Source of the DNA: Cucumis sativus
Taxonomy: Eukaryota; Streptophyta; Magnoliopsida; Cucurbitales; Cucurbitaceae
DNA length: 64,000 nt
NCBI RefSeq assembly: GCF_000004075.3
Contig: NC_026660.2
Coordinates: 29,949,498-30,013,497, forward strand
Direction of reading: 5' to 3'
Shown here: one piece after another, positions 12,637 to 25,776 of the stretch
Layout of the letters: every line of letters starts with the position of its first letter
How positions within the stretch are numbered: the first letter of the stretch is position 1
Position numbers and translations under genes: made by a program
The notes under the pieces: model-generated
What the model saw: only the letters and a program-made list of their open reading frames with translations
What the model was told of the DNA's origin: nothing
The model's database searches: none

Positions 12637-14390
12637 ATGTCGGATGAAATGTTTAAAGATTTATTTTATAGTGGGATGGATGAGTATGAGTCTATAGTGA
12701 GAGCTTTTGGAATAACATCGGATTATTCGAATATCAATAATGAAATTTCGGGGACGACTGCGATGAATTCTTCTTGTTCGTTGTCATCTTCGGATGCTGG
12801 AGGAGGCGAGGAGGATGATTCTGTGAAAGAGAAGGAGAAACAGATCAGTAAAGATGTTGTGGAAGATAACGGAGGGGAGAGTTCCAAGGCAGCTGGGTAT
12901 GTTTTTTTTCTTTTTCTTTAAGGGTTTTATTCAAGTTTTTATCTTAATTAATTATTTTGAATTTATGAATTAACCACAGATCGGGTAAATCGAAGAAGAA
13001 AGGAGAGAAAAAAGAGAGAGAAGCGAGAGTCGCTTTCATGACCAAGAGCGAGGTTGATCATCTTGAAGATGGATATAGATGGAGAAAATATGGACAGAAG
13101 GCTGTCAAGAACAGTGCTTATCCCAGGTTTGATTTTAACTCTCAGTTAAACAAGCCTTTTGTTTATTCATTTATTTTTTGGTCTGTGTTACTTTTTACTT
13201 GAAATCTACCCAATAATTAATAGAAATTAAGGGGAAAAAACGTTCTTCAGTTTAAAGAGAATATATGAAGAGATTTATTATGTGTTCTTAACCTAAAATT
13301 ATTAGTTATGAGATAATTGATGTTTATCGCGTTTAGGAATTATCTCTTTTGTATTTGTAACTGAGTTTGCTTATTATTGTTTAGCTTCCCTCTTTGTGGC
13401 TAGCTGCTTTGTCGAATTATTCGATTTGTTTTGTATTAGGCTTTGAGATTCTTTGCTTTCTTAAATAGTTTGAGATGTAATTAACAATGATCTTAGATAT
13501 TTGGTTCCCTGTGAATTAATGAGGTTTATAGAGAAGTCTTTATTTTTTAAAAAAATGAAAATCTTTTTCTGTGTGTAACATCAAATTTTAATTAACTTCT
13601 AAGTTGAATGACAAAATGTTTAATCAACAAATATGATAAATTTATATCTTGATTCACACTTTTGAAGAACCTTGGTTTATATCCAAATGCACAAGTAATA
13701 AGAATAATATATGAATACAATGGTTTTTTTTTTAAAAAAATCAATTTGCTTAAGCTTTTTTTATTAGTTTCAGTCGATTAAAAAAGAAGTAAAAAAAAAA
13801 AAGAAGCATATTATTTGACCAACGGGTGTGAAATGGAGAAGGAATAATGCAGCTTTCCTTGAATTGACAAACTGAAGATGAGAAATTAAACCATTTCAAC
13901 GTTGTTAATACATATTTCATGTGCTAAAGTTTAGTTTACTTAATTAATCTTGTATTAAAAATTTAATATAAAGGGTCTAAATTACAATGTTTTTGTGTGA
14001 TCAATTTGCAGAAGCTATTACAGATGCACAACTCAAAAATGTGGAGTGAAAAAACGAGTAGAGAGATCCTACGAAGATCCGTCCATTGTAATTACAACCT
14101 ATGAAGGTCAACACAACCACCTAATTCCGGCGACTTTAAGGGGGAACCTGTCGGCGGCGAGCGGGACATTTTCGCCGTCCATGCTGACGCCAATGCCAGT
14201 GGTCGGTGGCGTCGGGTTTCTGCCTGCAGAACTATTGAGCAATGCAGGCAACAACCAAGCCGTCGGTGGCGGCGCCACGGTTTATTCACACAACAACTTC
14301 GACTATACTTACAACGGTCGGCAACCGGAATATGGGCTTCTGCAGGATATTTTTCCAGCTCCATCGTCGTTTTTCAACCGACAGCCGTGA
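12637..14390 (+). CDS. WRKY transcription factor, group IIc (WRKY28/71/8-like)
   Basis: Nuclear DNA-binding regulator that recognises W-boxes (TTGACC/T). Exons: 12637-12896, 12980-13126, 14012-14390; the joined frame is 261 aa. WRKYGQK is encoded at 13080-13100 (about residue 121). The zinc finger is C-X4-C-X23-H-X-H, which with a single WRKY domain defines group II, and the flanking sequence fits IIc. The second intron interrupts the domain at the Arg codon after 'SAYP', the standard R-type position. The segment before the domain is basic and Lys-rich (about residues 88-105), a likely nuclear signal, after an acidic Ser-rich N-terminus. The ATG at 12637 is the first in-frame ATG after the CTT leader. 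Relatives such as WRKY28, WRKY71 and WRKY8 act in stress, senescence and branching; exact orthology is not settled here. Confidence 0.93.
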
Positions 14391-17300
14391 ATGAAGAGTA
14401 AAGCAGTTTCTGATATGTTAATTTACATAAAAGCCTCACTGAAGATTTTGATCACAATCTCTCATATAATGTATATATGGTTTTATTATATGGTTATTGG
14501 TGGGATAAATTAATTATTATATGATTATATTGAAGAGACATGTTACGTTACAGTTTTGCATGCATTGTATGTACAACAATGGCGTCCATTTACATTGACG
14601 TTGTGAGATCAGTAAAACAGAAATCAAAATTTTGACAACGTAGACTTTTAATTTAGAGCATAATACTTGGTTTAACTCTCTCTAATTACATATGAGAAGA
14701 AGAAAAATTATTATCATCAAGAAACTGTCAATTTATGAACCTTGATTATTGGAAGGATAATAAGAATTTTTAATAGAAAAATACTAATGCTAATACATTT
14801 TAGATACATTAAAAAATGTATGTTCCTTTTAATACTATTATTCAAGTAACATTGCCATATAGTGGGATGCAATACTGTCTACGTAGTTAGGTGCATACCA
14901 CCCAAGTAATTTTCAAGAAATAGTTTTTGACGTGTCACAATATAATTGGGCCACAAAGTTAGACTAGTTGTAACATGTAGTCAACAAGCAAATACGTATT
15001 ATACTGATTTTTTAATTAAAAAATAAAATCTAATTAAATAGGGGCAGAAAAAAATGTGATTAATTAATTAGAATTGAATGGGTAGGGGAGGGGGTGACAG
15101 AAATTCTGGTGGGTCGGGTCTTTGGCCCACCCACGTGAATTGGAGTTGGGGTTGGTTGGCGATGGACATTGGACGGAATATTTCTCTTTTTAATCCGTTG
15201 AATTCAAATCTCATCTTTGACTACATATATATATATATATATTATTATTTATTTTATCTTATTTTCTCGATTTTTTTCCTGCTCTTGGACTATTTAATTG
15301 TGTTGTAATTTGAAATAACTTAAAAGTATATTAATTTTATTTTAATTAAATTAATTGAAAACAAAAACACTATCAATTAAAATTTAAATTTTTATTAGTT
15401 AATTAATTTAAACACTCTACTACGGTTATATTTGAATTTTATCCATGCATTTAATTTGTTAATATAATATATTAGTAACTATCCCTATTGTTTTGTATGT
15501 AATTTATAATTGACACTGAATAATAATTAAATATATAACAATATTTTAAAAAAAATACAAATAACAAAATCTATTAATTATATTTTATATGATCCATCGT
15601 TATAAACAACCTTTATACATTTATCGTAAACTTCTATTTTTTATTGATTTTTATTGTTTTTTTATTTACAGTTTTTAAAAAATTACTATCTAATTGATAT
15701 AGAATAATTATAATTAATAACCATTTTATAAATAATAATTAAAGATATAACAACATTTAAAAATACAAATATAGCAGAATTTATCGTTGTAGACTCGTAT
15801 AATTTGTTAGTGAATAAACCAGTATTTGTAACATGGTCTATTATATCATAGATGGAATTTGATAAATTTTTTTATATTTATAATTTTCTTTAAAATATTA
15901 TTTTAAATCTAATCATTAAATTTAGGATTATCCTAATCAATATTTTGTGTAGATGAGTCCTATATGAAACTCGTTTTCAAAATTTGGATTAAAGATGATT
16001 AGTGATACAGAACAAGGCCCAATAGGCCCAAATAGATGAAACCAAACCAATTTGGTGTAGACGGTTTATCTCACATGGTTACTGCTTCCCTTCCACAATT
16101 CCTGTTTTATTCTCCATATCTAAACAAAAATAGAGATTAGAGGCTTAATTTAATTCAATAATATTAAAATTTATAGGTTGATTGGTTAAGTTTTGACAAT
16201 CAAGATTGGAAAATAATATTTTCATCTAAATATGTATTTCAATTTTAAAATATTATGTGACCAATTTATTTTAAATTTAAAAAAAAACAATGGAAGATGG
16301 TGTTATTTCAACTTAAATATCAATGAAATGGTATGAAAATATGAATTATATTGAATTAATAATGATGTTTCAACAAAAAAAAAAAAAAAAAAATTGAACT
16401 AGCAGGAAGACAGAAGGCACTAATTAAATGTATAAATTTTGTGAAATTTATTTTCATAAAAGAAAAATATGAGAAAAAATAAAAAATGGCCACCAATAAA
16501 TGTCGTAGAACTATTCGTAGTTAATATATGATCAAGTTAATAAGTCAATAAGTGTAAATAAACGAAAAAGACTTCTTATTGAAATTGGCTTTTATGTAAA
16601 TTCCAACCCTATATCGTAGATCACATCCCACAACCTTAGTAAATCTCATAAATTGTATAACATTACGAAATAACGCCATTGAGTTTAGTTTTACAAATTT
16701 AATTATTTCTCAAATATCATATAAGATATGTTTGGTATAAAATTTAGGAATATTTGAAAAGAATGTTGTATAATCTCTGTCGAAATGTATCGCAAATCAA
16801 TCAATAATATATATTTTTTAATTATTAAAGAAATCTCGTAGCATGAGGTAGATTGAGAACAAATATTCTGAACGTTTCTTTTTAACATGCTAGTTTTACA
16901 AAAGAAAACTTAATTGTATTAGTACAAGTCAATTGCAATATGTATTAAATTATTATTATTTTTTTTTAAATTTTTTTATTATATAACATTCTTACACTAT
17001 TTCTAGAACCGCAACACTATATTCTAACTTTATTCTATAAACCTTCAGACTATTACTTTGTTAGTAATGCTCATATTTATTTTTATCAACAGAACTTGTT
17101 TAACGTATTATGTTATTTCGTTTTAAAAAACAACGAAAGAATGTATATATTTTGAATAATTGGAAATAAATTATGGCACATACAGCTTCAATTAATTTTT
17201 GGAAAATCAATTATATGAATTTGTTATTTAAGTCATTATGCCCTACATGATGGTGCAATCATTGTCAATAATAAATAAGGAACAAATATATTTGATTGTT

Positions 17301-18100
17301 CCTCACATTCAATCTTAGTTATTAAGTGTTTATGAAATATTTATTTTCTTCTATATTTCAACAATAGTCATTCGTTTTTATTAAATATAAGAAAATAGAA
17401 TATTGTCTCTCCAAATTACAACAGACATAATAAAATATTATAATAGTATATCGTAAATAAACTACGATATTTTTGTGTAGCTCTTTTTATATATGTATAT
17501 TCAATAAGTTTGCTAACTACTATCGTGCTAGCATAAATATTGTTTACTCGAAATGCACACCTCATAATATTTAATGTATGCATTATTTGTTTTAATTCAA
17601 ATAGGTGGAATATGATAGATTGGGTCAACGTAGATTAGATGAGAAATAAATATTTTACCCTCTAAACTGTTATTTTACTTTTAAAGCGTATACACTAAAA
17701 TAAAGATTATTTTATATTAATTTTAAAAACGAAAAAACAAAAGAATTTTAAATAACTTTTATGTTTAATATTCCAACCCTAAAATTATTTTTTTAATTTA
17801 AAATCCAACCATAAAAATTGAAGAACTAAACATGAGAATTAAACTACAACACTAATTGTAATTTCTTATACAATTTTAAAAGAAGGTTTTGCAATAATAA
17901 AATAAATATATCTGAAATAAAAATAAAAAGAAAAATTGTCACAAAAGGTGATGAAGCTAAAAACCAAAAATGTAAATTTTGCGCATAAATTACGTTTGTT
18001 GTATTGTCACTTTCTTTTCAAGTTGCATTAATAACTTCTCAATCTGTAGCCGGAAAAAAACTTTTAAAAACTTTATTTAAAAAATCGCCGATTCGCCGGT
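14391..18100. other. Intergenic spacer between WRKY and RWA
   Basis: WRKY 3' UTR, then AT-rich DNA with a (TA)n tract at about 15225-15241, an A-run near 16374-16393 and the dispersed repeat at 15540-15900. A short GC-richer patch at 15078-15180 contains ACGTG but no convincing gene. Confidence 0.55.
15540..15900. repeat. Degenerate dispersed repeat, second copy
   Basis: Two tandem-like halves each begin with 'ataacaa(t/c)attt...aaaatacaaat' and continue into 'atctatta'- or 'gtctatta'-type words, similar to the copy at 7610-7740. This is consistent with an old AT-rich dispersed element; the class is unknown. Confidence 0.4.
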
Positions 18101-18506
18101 GAGCTTTGGGAAAAGCGAAGCATTATATAAAATCTCAACTGTATATATTGTCGTCTTACCGGAACCGAATCGGTAATGGCGATCGCAAGATCTGTGGAAC
18201 AGTGAAAACAACAAACCACCCACTGCAGAAACTACCGTCTCTCAACAACAACAACAATTACGACCCATTATCGACTTTCTTGGGGCCTAAAACATCAGTG
18301 GAGAACGACCCACCTTCCAACATCTTACTCAATCTTCAAGCAAAGGCATTCTCCTTACTTTTTCCTCTTCTTCTATATCACTGCGAGTGTTGGATTTCGA
18401 TCTTTGCCCAACTACCCAACTAGGGTTTCTTGTTTTTTTCTCGCTAATTTGATCCCAGATGTGTTAGTCTCTCATTTCTGCATCTGATTGCGCTTTTGTA
18501 TTCGTG

Positions 18507-18640
18507 GTATGTGCCATTCTCGATCTGCATTTCACTTCTGGGTCTTTTTCTGAATTTTATTGCTATTTTGGAGTTCGGGATTTTGTTTAATTCTATGTTC
18601 GGCGATGGATTCCTTTTCTTGATCAGTTTGAATTTTGCAG
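18507..18640 (+). other. Probable 5' UTR intron of the RWA gene
   Basis: A donor ttcgtg|gtatgt at 18507 and an acceptor ttttgcag ending at 18640 bracket an intron in the leader, 19 bases before the ATG. The preceding non-coding exon probably lies around 18150-18506. Confidence 0.6.
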
Positions 18641-18659
18641 GTTTTATCAGGGATCTTTA

Positions 18660-21600
18660 ATGGAGGATTTGGAGGGAATCAACCCCGGCCAGGTAGAATT
18701 TACCGCCATGCAATCTTCTTTAATTACTTTGTTGTTGAGTAGATTGATCGTTGAGAAGTTTTAATTCTTCACTCTGAATGAACTTTGAGTTCGTTGTTTC
18801 CGGGTGCTGATTAGTTGTATAATTGTCTATGTATGGTGTGATACTTATTCATTTTATCGGACGGGGAAGTATTTATTGTGTCTATGAATTGAGTTGGTGG
18901 TAATAATAATGTTTGAGAATTTGCAGTCATAGGTTCTACTTTTCAATTAGTGGGAAGTCTTCGCTTAATTTCTTCATCATGCGGATGGAATCAATGTATT
19001 TATACCAAACTTGGCGTGAACATTAGTTTAGATGCCACATGCAGAAGAACTAATTATGGGAACACTACAAACTACTCAACATGAACATACACTGAAAAAA
19101 ATCCACGTCCTCTCCATATGTTTATGTTTATTATTACTATTTTATTTTAATCCGATACTTGCTTTTCTTAGTGATATGAAAAGCTATTGCTATGTTTCAG
19201 GTTTCTTTTTTGCTGGGCGTGATTCCAATTTTTGTTGCCTGGGTATATTCAGAGTTTCTAGAGTATCAGAAGTCTCCACTTCTTTCTAAAGTGTGAGTAG
19301 CTTTCTTCGTTGCCCACAATGAATGGTGATATAGATTGGTTCATTTATTCTTGAAATGCTGAGCTGGAACTTTGTTCTTTCTTTGTCACCAAATTTGAAA
19401 TCATTGAATGACTAGGCTATTTCATATGTCAGTTTTAATGCTTTTATTGAATCATCTGGTTGTGGGGCTCTAAGTTTGGTGCTTTCTTTGATTACAGTCA
19501 TTCAGACAATAATCTTGTTGAATTGGCCGAGGAGAAAGGAGATAAAGTTAAAGATGATGAGGCTGCTCTGCTGGAAGGAGGCCTTGCAAGATCAGCCTCT
19601 GTAAAGTTGAATAGTTCATCAATTAAAACAAACTTAATTAGGTCATTTCCTACTTCCTGCTATATACATATATTTTTTTATTTCATTTTCTCACACACCC
19701 TTCAAATACCATCCTTCTCAAATTTTTATAATTTAGGTTTTTGACATTGGACGAGTCCTTCTTGCTGGAAAACCGGGCTACATTGAGAGCATTGTAAGTT
19801 GTTAATTAAGCTTTTGGATGATGGTGACACAAAAACTGGTAGCTTACAACCATATACTCATTGACCATCATATGTAGGTCTGAATTTGGTGCAATTCTTT
19901 TCTATTTCTATGTATGTGACCGCACAAATATACTGGGAGATTCTACTAAGGTACTTGATCTTGATCTTACCTATTGTCCTATGGATTCCAATATCTGGAT
20001 TTTATGTTTGCATCATGCATATAATCACCCGTCCTGCCTTTTTCTTGGTATTACTTGCACTAATTTTTTGCACCATGCACTGCTCAATTTATATTTGGAC
20101 TTGATTTCAACCATTTGTTTTTTATATATATCCATATAATCTAACTGACAGCTTGAGAACAAGAAAGAATCTGACCGTACTTATTGATATATGGTTTTGA
20201 TGGAATTTAGTTTAGCAAGCTAATCATCAATGGTTTTGTCTTGAGCAGAATTACAACCGGGATCTCTTCCTCTTTCTCTATATCCTTCTCATCATTGTTT
20301 CTGCAATGACGTCTTTGAAGAAACACACCGATAAGTCAGCATTTTCTGGAAAAGCAATACTTTACCTAAATCGGCATCAAACAGAGGAATGGAAAGGGTG
20401 GATGCAGGCAAGTTCTTTATGAACATGACTTTTTGAAACCATGGGTGCATAAGTTCTAAATGATTCTTTGTCATTTCTCGAATAGTTTAGCTGTCAAAAG
20501 ATGTGCTCTTTCCTTAACTTAAGCTCATTTTTTTCTTTTTCTGAATGAGCAATATTCTTCTAGACCCTATAAGTATGCAAACATAAAAAATGCAGGATGA
20601 TTAGTCTGGTTGGTTTCCCATCTCTTCTGTACAACGCTTCAACTTTTGTTAGGACAGTTTAGATGTTATTTCTATATTTATTTTTATAAGATAGATATGG
20701 GTTCGGATCTTTTAGGTCACAGCGTTATGGATAGGTATATCTTGAAGAGAAATTTCCACGCAATGGAAAATGAAAATGGTATTTTCCAAAGAGAAGTTAC
20801 CATGTAATACAATTCAAATGATTATTTGTTCTTATTGCAGAACTTAAAACTTCAATATTTGTCTGATTTGACCTTGTGTCCGGGCATTTCTAGCATGTGC
20901 TTTTTGGTCTCTTTTGTACATATCAATCAGTTTCTTATGCTTGGCAACATTATGATGGCCTTCACACTGTTTTTTTGGGTTTTTGCAGGTTCTATTTTTA
21001 ATGTACCATTATTTTGCTGCGACTGAAATTTATAATGCTATACGGGTATTTATTGCTGCTTATGTGTGGATGACTGGATTTGGAAACTTTTCCTACTATT
21101 ATATTAGAAAGGATTTTAGCCTGGCACGCTTTGCTCAGGTAATTCCCTGCCTCCACTCCCACTGTTTCTCTTTTTCTAGAAAAAACCAGCACTGCAAAAT
21201 CGTTTCACCAATCAAGTTTTTCTGGAACTTCCACCCCTAACTCCCAGGATACTGGCGCTTGACTTTTTCTAATTTGTCATGCAGATGATGTGGCGGCTAA
21301 ATTTTTTTGTCGCATTTTGCTGTATTGTTCTTAATAATGATTACATGCTGTACTACATCTGTCCAATGCATACACTTTTTACTCTCATGGTGTATGGAGC
21401 TCTTGGAATCTTTAACAAGTACAATGAGATAAGATCAGTGATGATTGGAAAGATTATTGCTTGCTTCCTTGTGGTTATTGCCGTTTGGGAAATTCCTGGA
21501 GTTTTTTACATAATCTGGAGTCCATTTAAGTTCCTTTTAGGTTAGTTCCTGTTTTATTTATTTATTTTTTAATTCTTAAACAGATGAAGTATGAAGTTAT

Positions 21601-23849
21601 TTTCCATTTAACGTGCTCATATTCTTCATTCATGGCATGTAAATTAATAGGGTGTGCAGGTACTAATTTGATAGAATCAAGTGTGAAGCTGTTCTGAATG
21701 TGGTTTCCTGTTTTGATTTTAAAGTTATTTTCAGATACTTGTGATTGAAATTACTATTCATTGCATGCAAAAGTTGATGTTTGCACGCATTGAAATTACT
21801 ATTCATAAATCTATGATTTTGAAAATAATGAAACCCCATTCTTATGGAGAAAAAAAAAGGTGATTTCTGAGAATACACTGAAGGGAAAAAGAGAAACATT
21901 TGCTCAAGATATGTTTTCCCTTTCCATACATGGGTTGGTTAACTAGTCTTTTTTGTGTTATATGTAAGTTTTTCGTGAATTGTACCTAGGATTTAAAGTT
22001 GGTCTGGGCACTAACGAATATTAAAAATATTATTAATAATAAATTTTAGTGAATTGTGAACATATGGAATATGGTTGGTTTGGTATTCGAAGACAAATTT
22101 TGTTGCAAAGCAACTTATCCTGCTGATCTGACTATGTGAAGTATAATGAATCTTCTATTCTTTTTTTTTTAATGACAGGTTATACGGATCCTGCAAAAGT
22201 TGATCTCCCCAGACTGCATGAGTGGCATTTTAGATCTGGTCTAGATCGCTATATATGGATCATTGGCATGATATATGCATACTATCACCCCAATGTAAAT
22301 TAGTAAACATTTGATGACATCAGAGTTTCATGGATCTTGTCTTCATTTGTTCCTCCAGAAGATAACTTTTGAATATTCTGAAATTCCAGGTTGAAAAATG
22401 GATGGAGAGATTGGAGGAAGCCGAAACAAGGAAGAGAATTTCGATCAAGACAAGCATTGTTACGGTTTCTGTAATAGTAAGTGGCATAATTTGGAGTGCT
22501 TTTATCTGCTCAGGTTTGATTGTCCGTTTTCGAACTATCAGTGCAATAGATCTTATTCTGATTTCCTTTACTAGGCTGGTTATATGTGGTACGAGTGCAT
22601 TTACAAGCTAGACAAGGTGACTTACAATAAATATCATCCCTACACATCATGGATTCCCATAACGTGAGTTTTTCTTCTTTTTAAATTTTATTTATAATAT
22701 TGTAATTACATTAATCAACTATAGTCATTTCTATCTTCTCATGATGGCTTGCAAAGACGGAATTTGGGTCCATTAAAATGGTCACTATCTTAATTTTTTT
22801 TTTGCTTTATGTGGTTTCAGTGTTTACATTTGCTTGCGAAACTTTACTCACCAATTGCGAAGCTACTCTTTGACCCTCTTTGCGTATGTATTCTCTCTTT
22901 TGTCTGTCAACTATAAAGCTCTGAGTTGATTGCATCAGTTCTCATTTTTGCACATTCATATAGTTGATCATTGTGTTGTTTAGATGGCTTGGCAAGATAA
23001 CATTGGAGACGTATATTTCACAGTTCCATATCTGGTTAAGGTACATTAAGTGATTCTCTAACTACTCTGTCATTCACTTTTTTCACTGAAGCCTATAATC
23101 TTCATTAGATCCTGGAAAATACGAACTGTTCTATCATTATTCTACCTCTTAACTTGTTATCGCAGATAATTGACATTTGTTCACAAGTTCTTAATTTCAC
23201 GCATTCAAGCAGTTACTACCACACTGTCAAAACCATCCTTTGTTTTGTTCACAAAAATCAACTTATTGAACTGCTAAAGTTTGTAAAGTGTTTAAATGTA
23301 CGTTTTTTTTATTATAAGAAAATGTACGTGGTGATTTTTTCATTATTTCTTCAAGTTTGTAAAGTGTTTAAATGTCCTGCTTACCGTTCCACAGATATTG
23401 CTCAACTAAAAGGAAATAATATCGAGTGATAAGTTCTGAGGAATGTTCTGTATTTAGTTACTGTAGCTGCAGTCTAATTTATGCTCGTGGTGTACAGATC
23501 GAATGTGCCTAATGGGCAGCCAAAGTGGCTTCTCTCAATCATTCCAGAATACCCCATGCTCAACTTCATGCTTACAACTGCCATCTATGTCATAGTAAGA
23601 ACGTTCTCAGTCTAATCTTCTCTTCCAGGGCCAGCATTGGTTGATACAACACTTGTGATGGAACTTGAATATGTTACCTTTTCTTTTTTGCAGGTGTCCC
23701 TCCGGATTTTTGAGCTAACCAATACACTAAAGACAATTTTTGTACCTACAAAAGATAATAGGCGGTTGTTGCATAATTTCATTGCTGGAGCTGCAATTTC
23801 TGTATGTTTATACTCCATGTCGCTGGTTATTCTTCTCATCCCTCATTAA
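18660..23849 (+). CDS. RWA: REDUCED WALL ACETYLATION protein (Cas1p-like acyltransferase family)
   Basis: Golgi polytopic membrane protein. RWA proteins are needed for O-acetylation of xylan, pectin and xyloglucan, probably by supplying acetyl groups to TBL transferases. Fifteen coding exons join in frame to 542 aa: 18660-18692, 19201-19292, 19498-19641, 19737-19793, 19878-19950, 20249-20407, 20989-21138, 21285-21540, 22179-22294, 22390-22476, 22575-22663, 22821-22883, 22984-23040, 23498-23594, 23694-23849. The protein starts [17 protein letters not shown], has a hydrophilic acidic loop from exon 3 and then about ten hydrophobic segments; the '[20 protein letters not shown]' block is typical of the Cas1 domain. 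As is usual for plant RWAs there is no luminal GDSL esterase part. Intron 6 is GC-AG (donor gcaagt at 20408). Which RWA paralogue (1-4) this matches cannot be told here. Confidence 0.92.
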
Positions 23850-25776
23850 ATGGTAAGTCCATTTTCTACAATGCGTTCTCGTTTACTCTAAAAATCCATA
23901 AGGGTTGGATTTTGGATTTGTCAACGCATTCAAACTCCATATTCAGCTAGTTTTCGTTAAGAATTTGCGTATCCGCTGGTTGTGATGTGGGGCTCAGTAT
24001 TGTTAATTAGTTTTACAGGCCAAACTAGTGAATGAAGACTGAAGACATATAGAAAGGAATTATATTGAATTTTTGCTTTTCGACCAAAAGGGAAGACTTA
24101 TTGGAGGACATTGCTATTGCTTGCTGATAGATTATGAAAACAAGGACTCTGGTGCTTGAGGGAAAAAGACCCCTCAGTTGCTTCTAAGGCGGATGAGTTG
24201 CCAATTGTGTCTTCCTGTTGTTTCGTAGAGCCCTTTAATTTTATAGGAAAAGGTTTTGTAATATTGTCATCAATGTATCATTTCATTCTTTTGTTATCCC
24301 ACCTCCCCCTCAAAACAAATGAAGAAAATGACGGTTTTGTGCATAGAGATGTGTTATCTGATGATCAGCTGAACTTTATTGTTTCTAATGCATTCATCAT
24401 TTTCACTTTCCTCGTGCAAGCAGGAGAACGGTAAATTTAGGTTGTTTCAGAGACGAATATCTCATCACTATTACTTTACCATCTCTAGGATTTCACTGGC
24501 ATCTTAACTCCCCTGGATGGTACTTCTACTGACTAGAGGGCTATCCGATCACCGACCATTGGATGTAAGCGATCGGATAGACGCTATGGTTAGAGATTGC
24601 CAACCATTGAATGTAAGTGACCCATAGCGAAAGGGGTTGGTCGTTTTTCATAGGTATGCGATCGTTATCATTTGATTAGCAATCACTTTACTATATTTTC
24701 AGGATAGCTAAGTTAAAGGGTATGTAATTGCTAAGCCAGTGACTAAACTTACTATAACGATCACTTTATTATATTGACTCAACTTACTCAATACCAAAAA
24801 AATTTCATATTTCAGGTGGAAACTCTTGATTTTGTTAATAAGTTGCTTAAAAATTTGGACTATTTGATATCTCAACAAATTACACAACACAAGCGAAAGC
24901 ACAAAACTAACTTGTAGAGAAGTTGAAAGTGATGGATCGAGATGTTTACTTGTTCCATGCTTGTTATTAGTAATATTGACTGGTAATACAAAACGAAGAA
25001 TAAATTTGAAAATTTGAAAATTTTTTATAAAGAGAAGAAAAAAATATTTTATATCCATCCAAATTCAAATTAGGACCAACACATCTCTCTCACTTTCCTT
25101 TTATTTAGATACAACATGTTAGACAGTTAAGTTGAACCATATCAATAAAAGGTCTTAACCAAATGAATGACCTTCCTAATATGTGCACGTGTATATGATT
25201 AAACTTTTAATAAACTATATGATAAAATCCACCAACTTCCTAAGGAAGTAAAATAACCTTCCTAATATTTGCTAAATTTGATTTACTTAATTTACTTAAT
25301 CAGTCCTAACGGATTAATTAGTTAGGATCAAAGGTCTTAACAAAAAAAAAAAGAAAAAGAGAAAAGAATCAAAGGAATATATTCTGCAAATTGTCAAAAT
25401 TTCTTTAGATCTCGCAAAACGCATCAGTACCGTTGGATTGAGATAAGGTTACTGATACTTTATGTTTGTTTTGGCCTTTGGGTTGGTGGCACGTGCGGAA
25501 GAGAAGTTTCTCACGTATGAGAATACTTTATATCTGTGCACTTTCTCGCTTACTCAAGTTTCTCGCTGTGATTCATTGGAAGTTGAAATGGAATGAACTG
25601 AACTCTCGCCGAACTGCTGGATCTTTCTCATCTCTATCGCAACTCTGAATGATCATTGAAGTATTGGCGAAGCAATTGTTTGATATTTCTATCTTTCTTT
25701 GAGGATTCATTGGAGTATTGATAATTGGAGGTGGAGATAGCAGAGAGAGCTTTTGGTTATTGGAAGTTTGAGCGTA
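23850..25776. other. Spacer between RWA and starch synthase IV
   Basis: Holds the RWA 3' UTR (to about 24270), an internally repeated patch at 24540-24790, AT-rich DNA, and from about 25430 the promoter and leader of the starch synthase gene. A 116-codon minus-strand frame at 24708-25058 has no recognisable domain and lies in AT-rich DNA; I do not call it a gene. Confidence 0.55.
24540..24790. repeat. Imperfect direct repeats in a GC-richer patch
   Basis: 'ccgaccattggatgtaagcga' (about 24556) recurs as 'ccaaccattgaatgtaagtga' (about 24600), and 'aatcactttactatatt' recurs as 'gatcactttattatatt' about 80 bases later. The base composition stands out from the surroundings. It is perhaps a decayed non-autonomous element; no terminal inverted repeat was identified. 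Confidence 0.4.

Noticed and set aside
18106-18423. 105-codon frame before the RWA gene
   Set aside because: It does not begin with ATG and lies in the probable non-coding first exon with a leader intron downstream.
18660-23849. LAZ1/organic solute transporter (TMEM184-like) membrane protein
   Set aside because: First impression from the multi-pass topology; the joined exons instead match the RWA/Cas1 family from the N-terminus to the end.
24708-25058. 116-codon minus-strand frame starting with ATG
   Set aside because: Hydrophobic and AT-driven composition, no recognisable domain, no splice or promoter context; likely a chance frame next to repeats.
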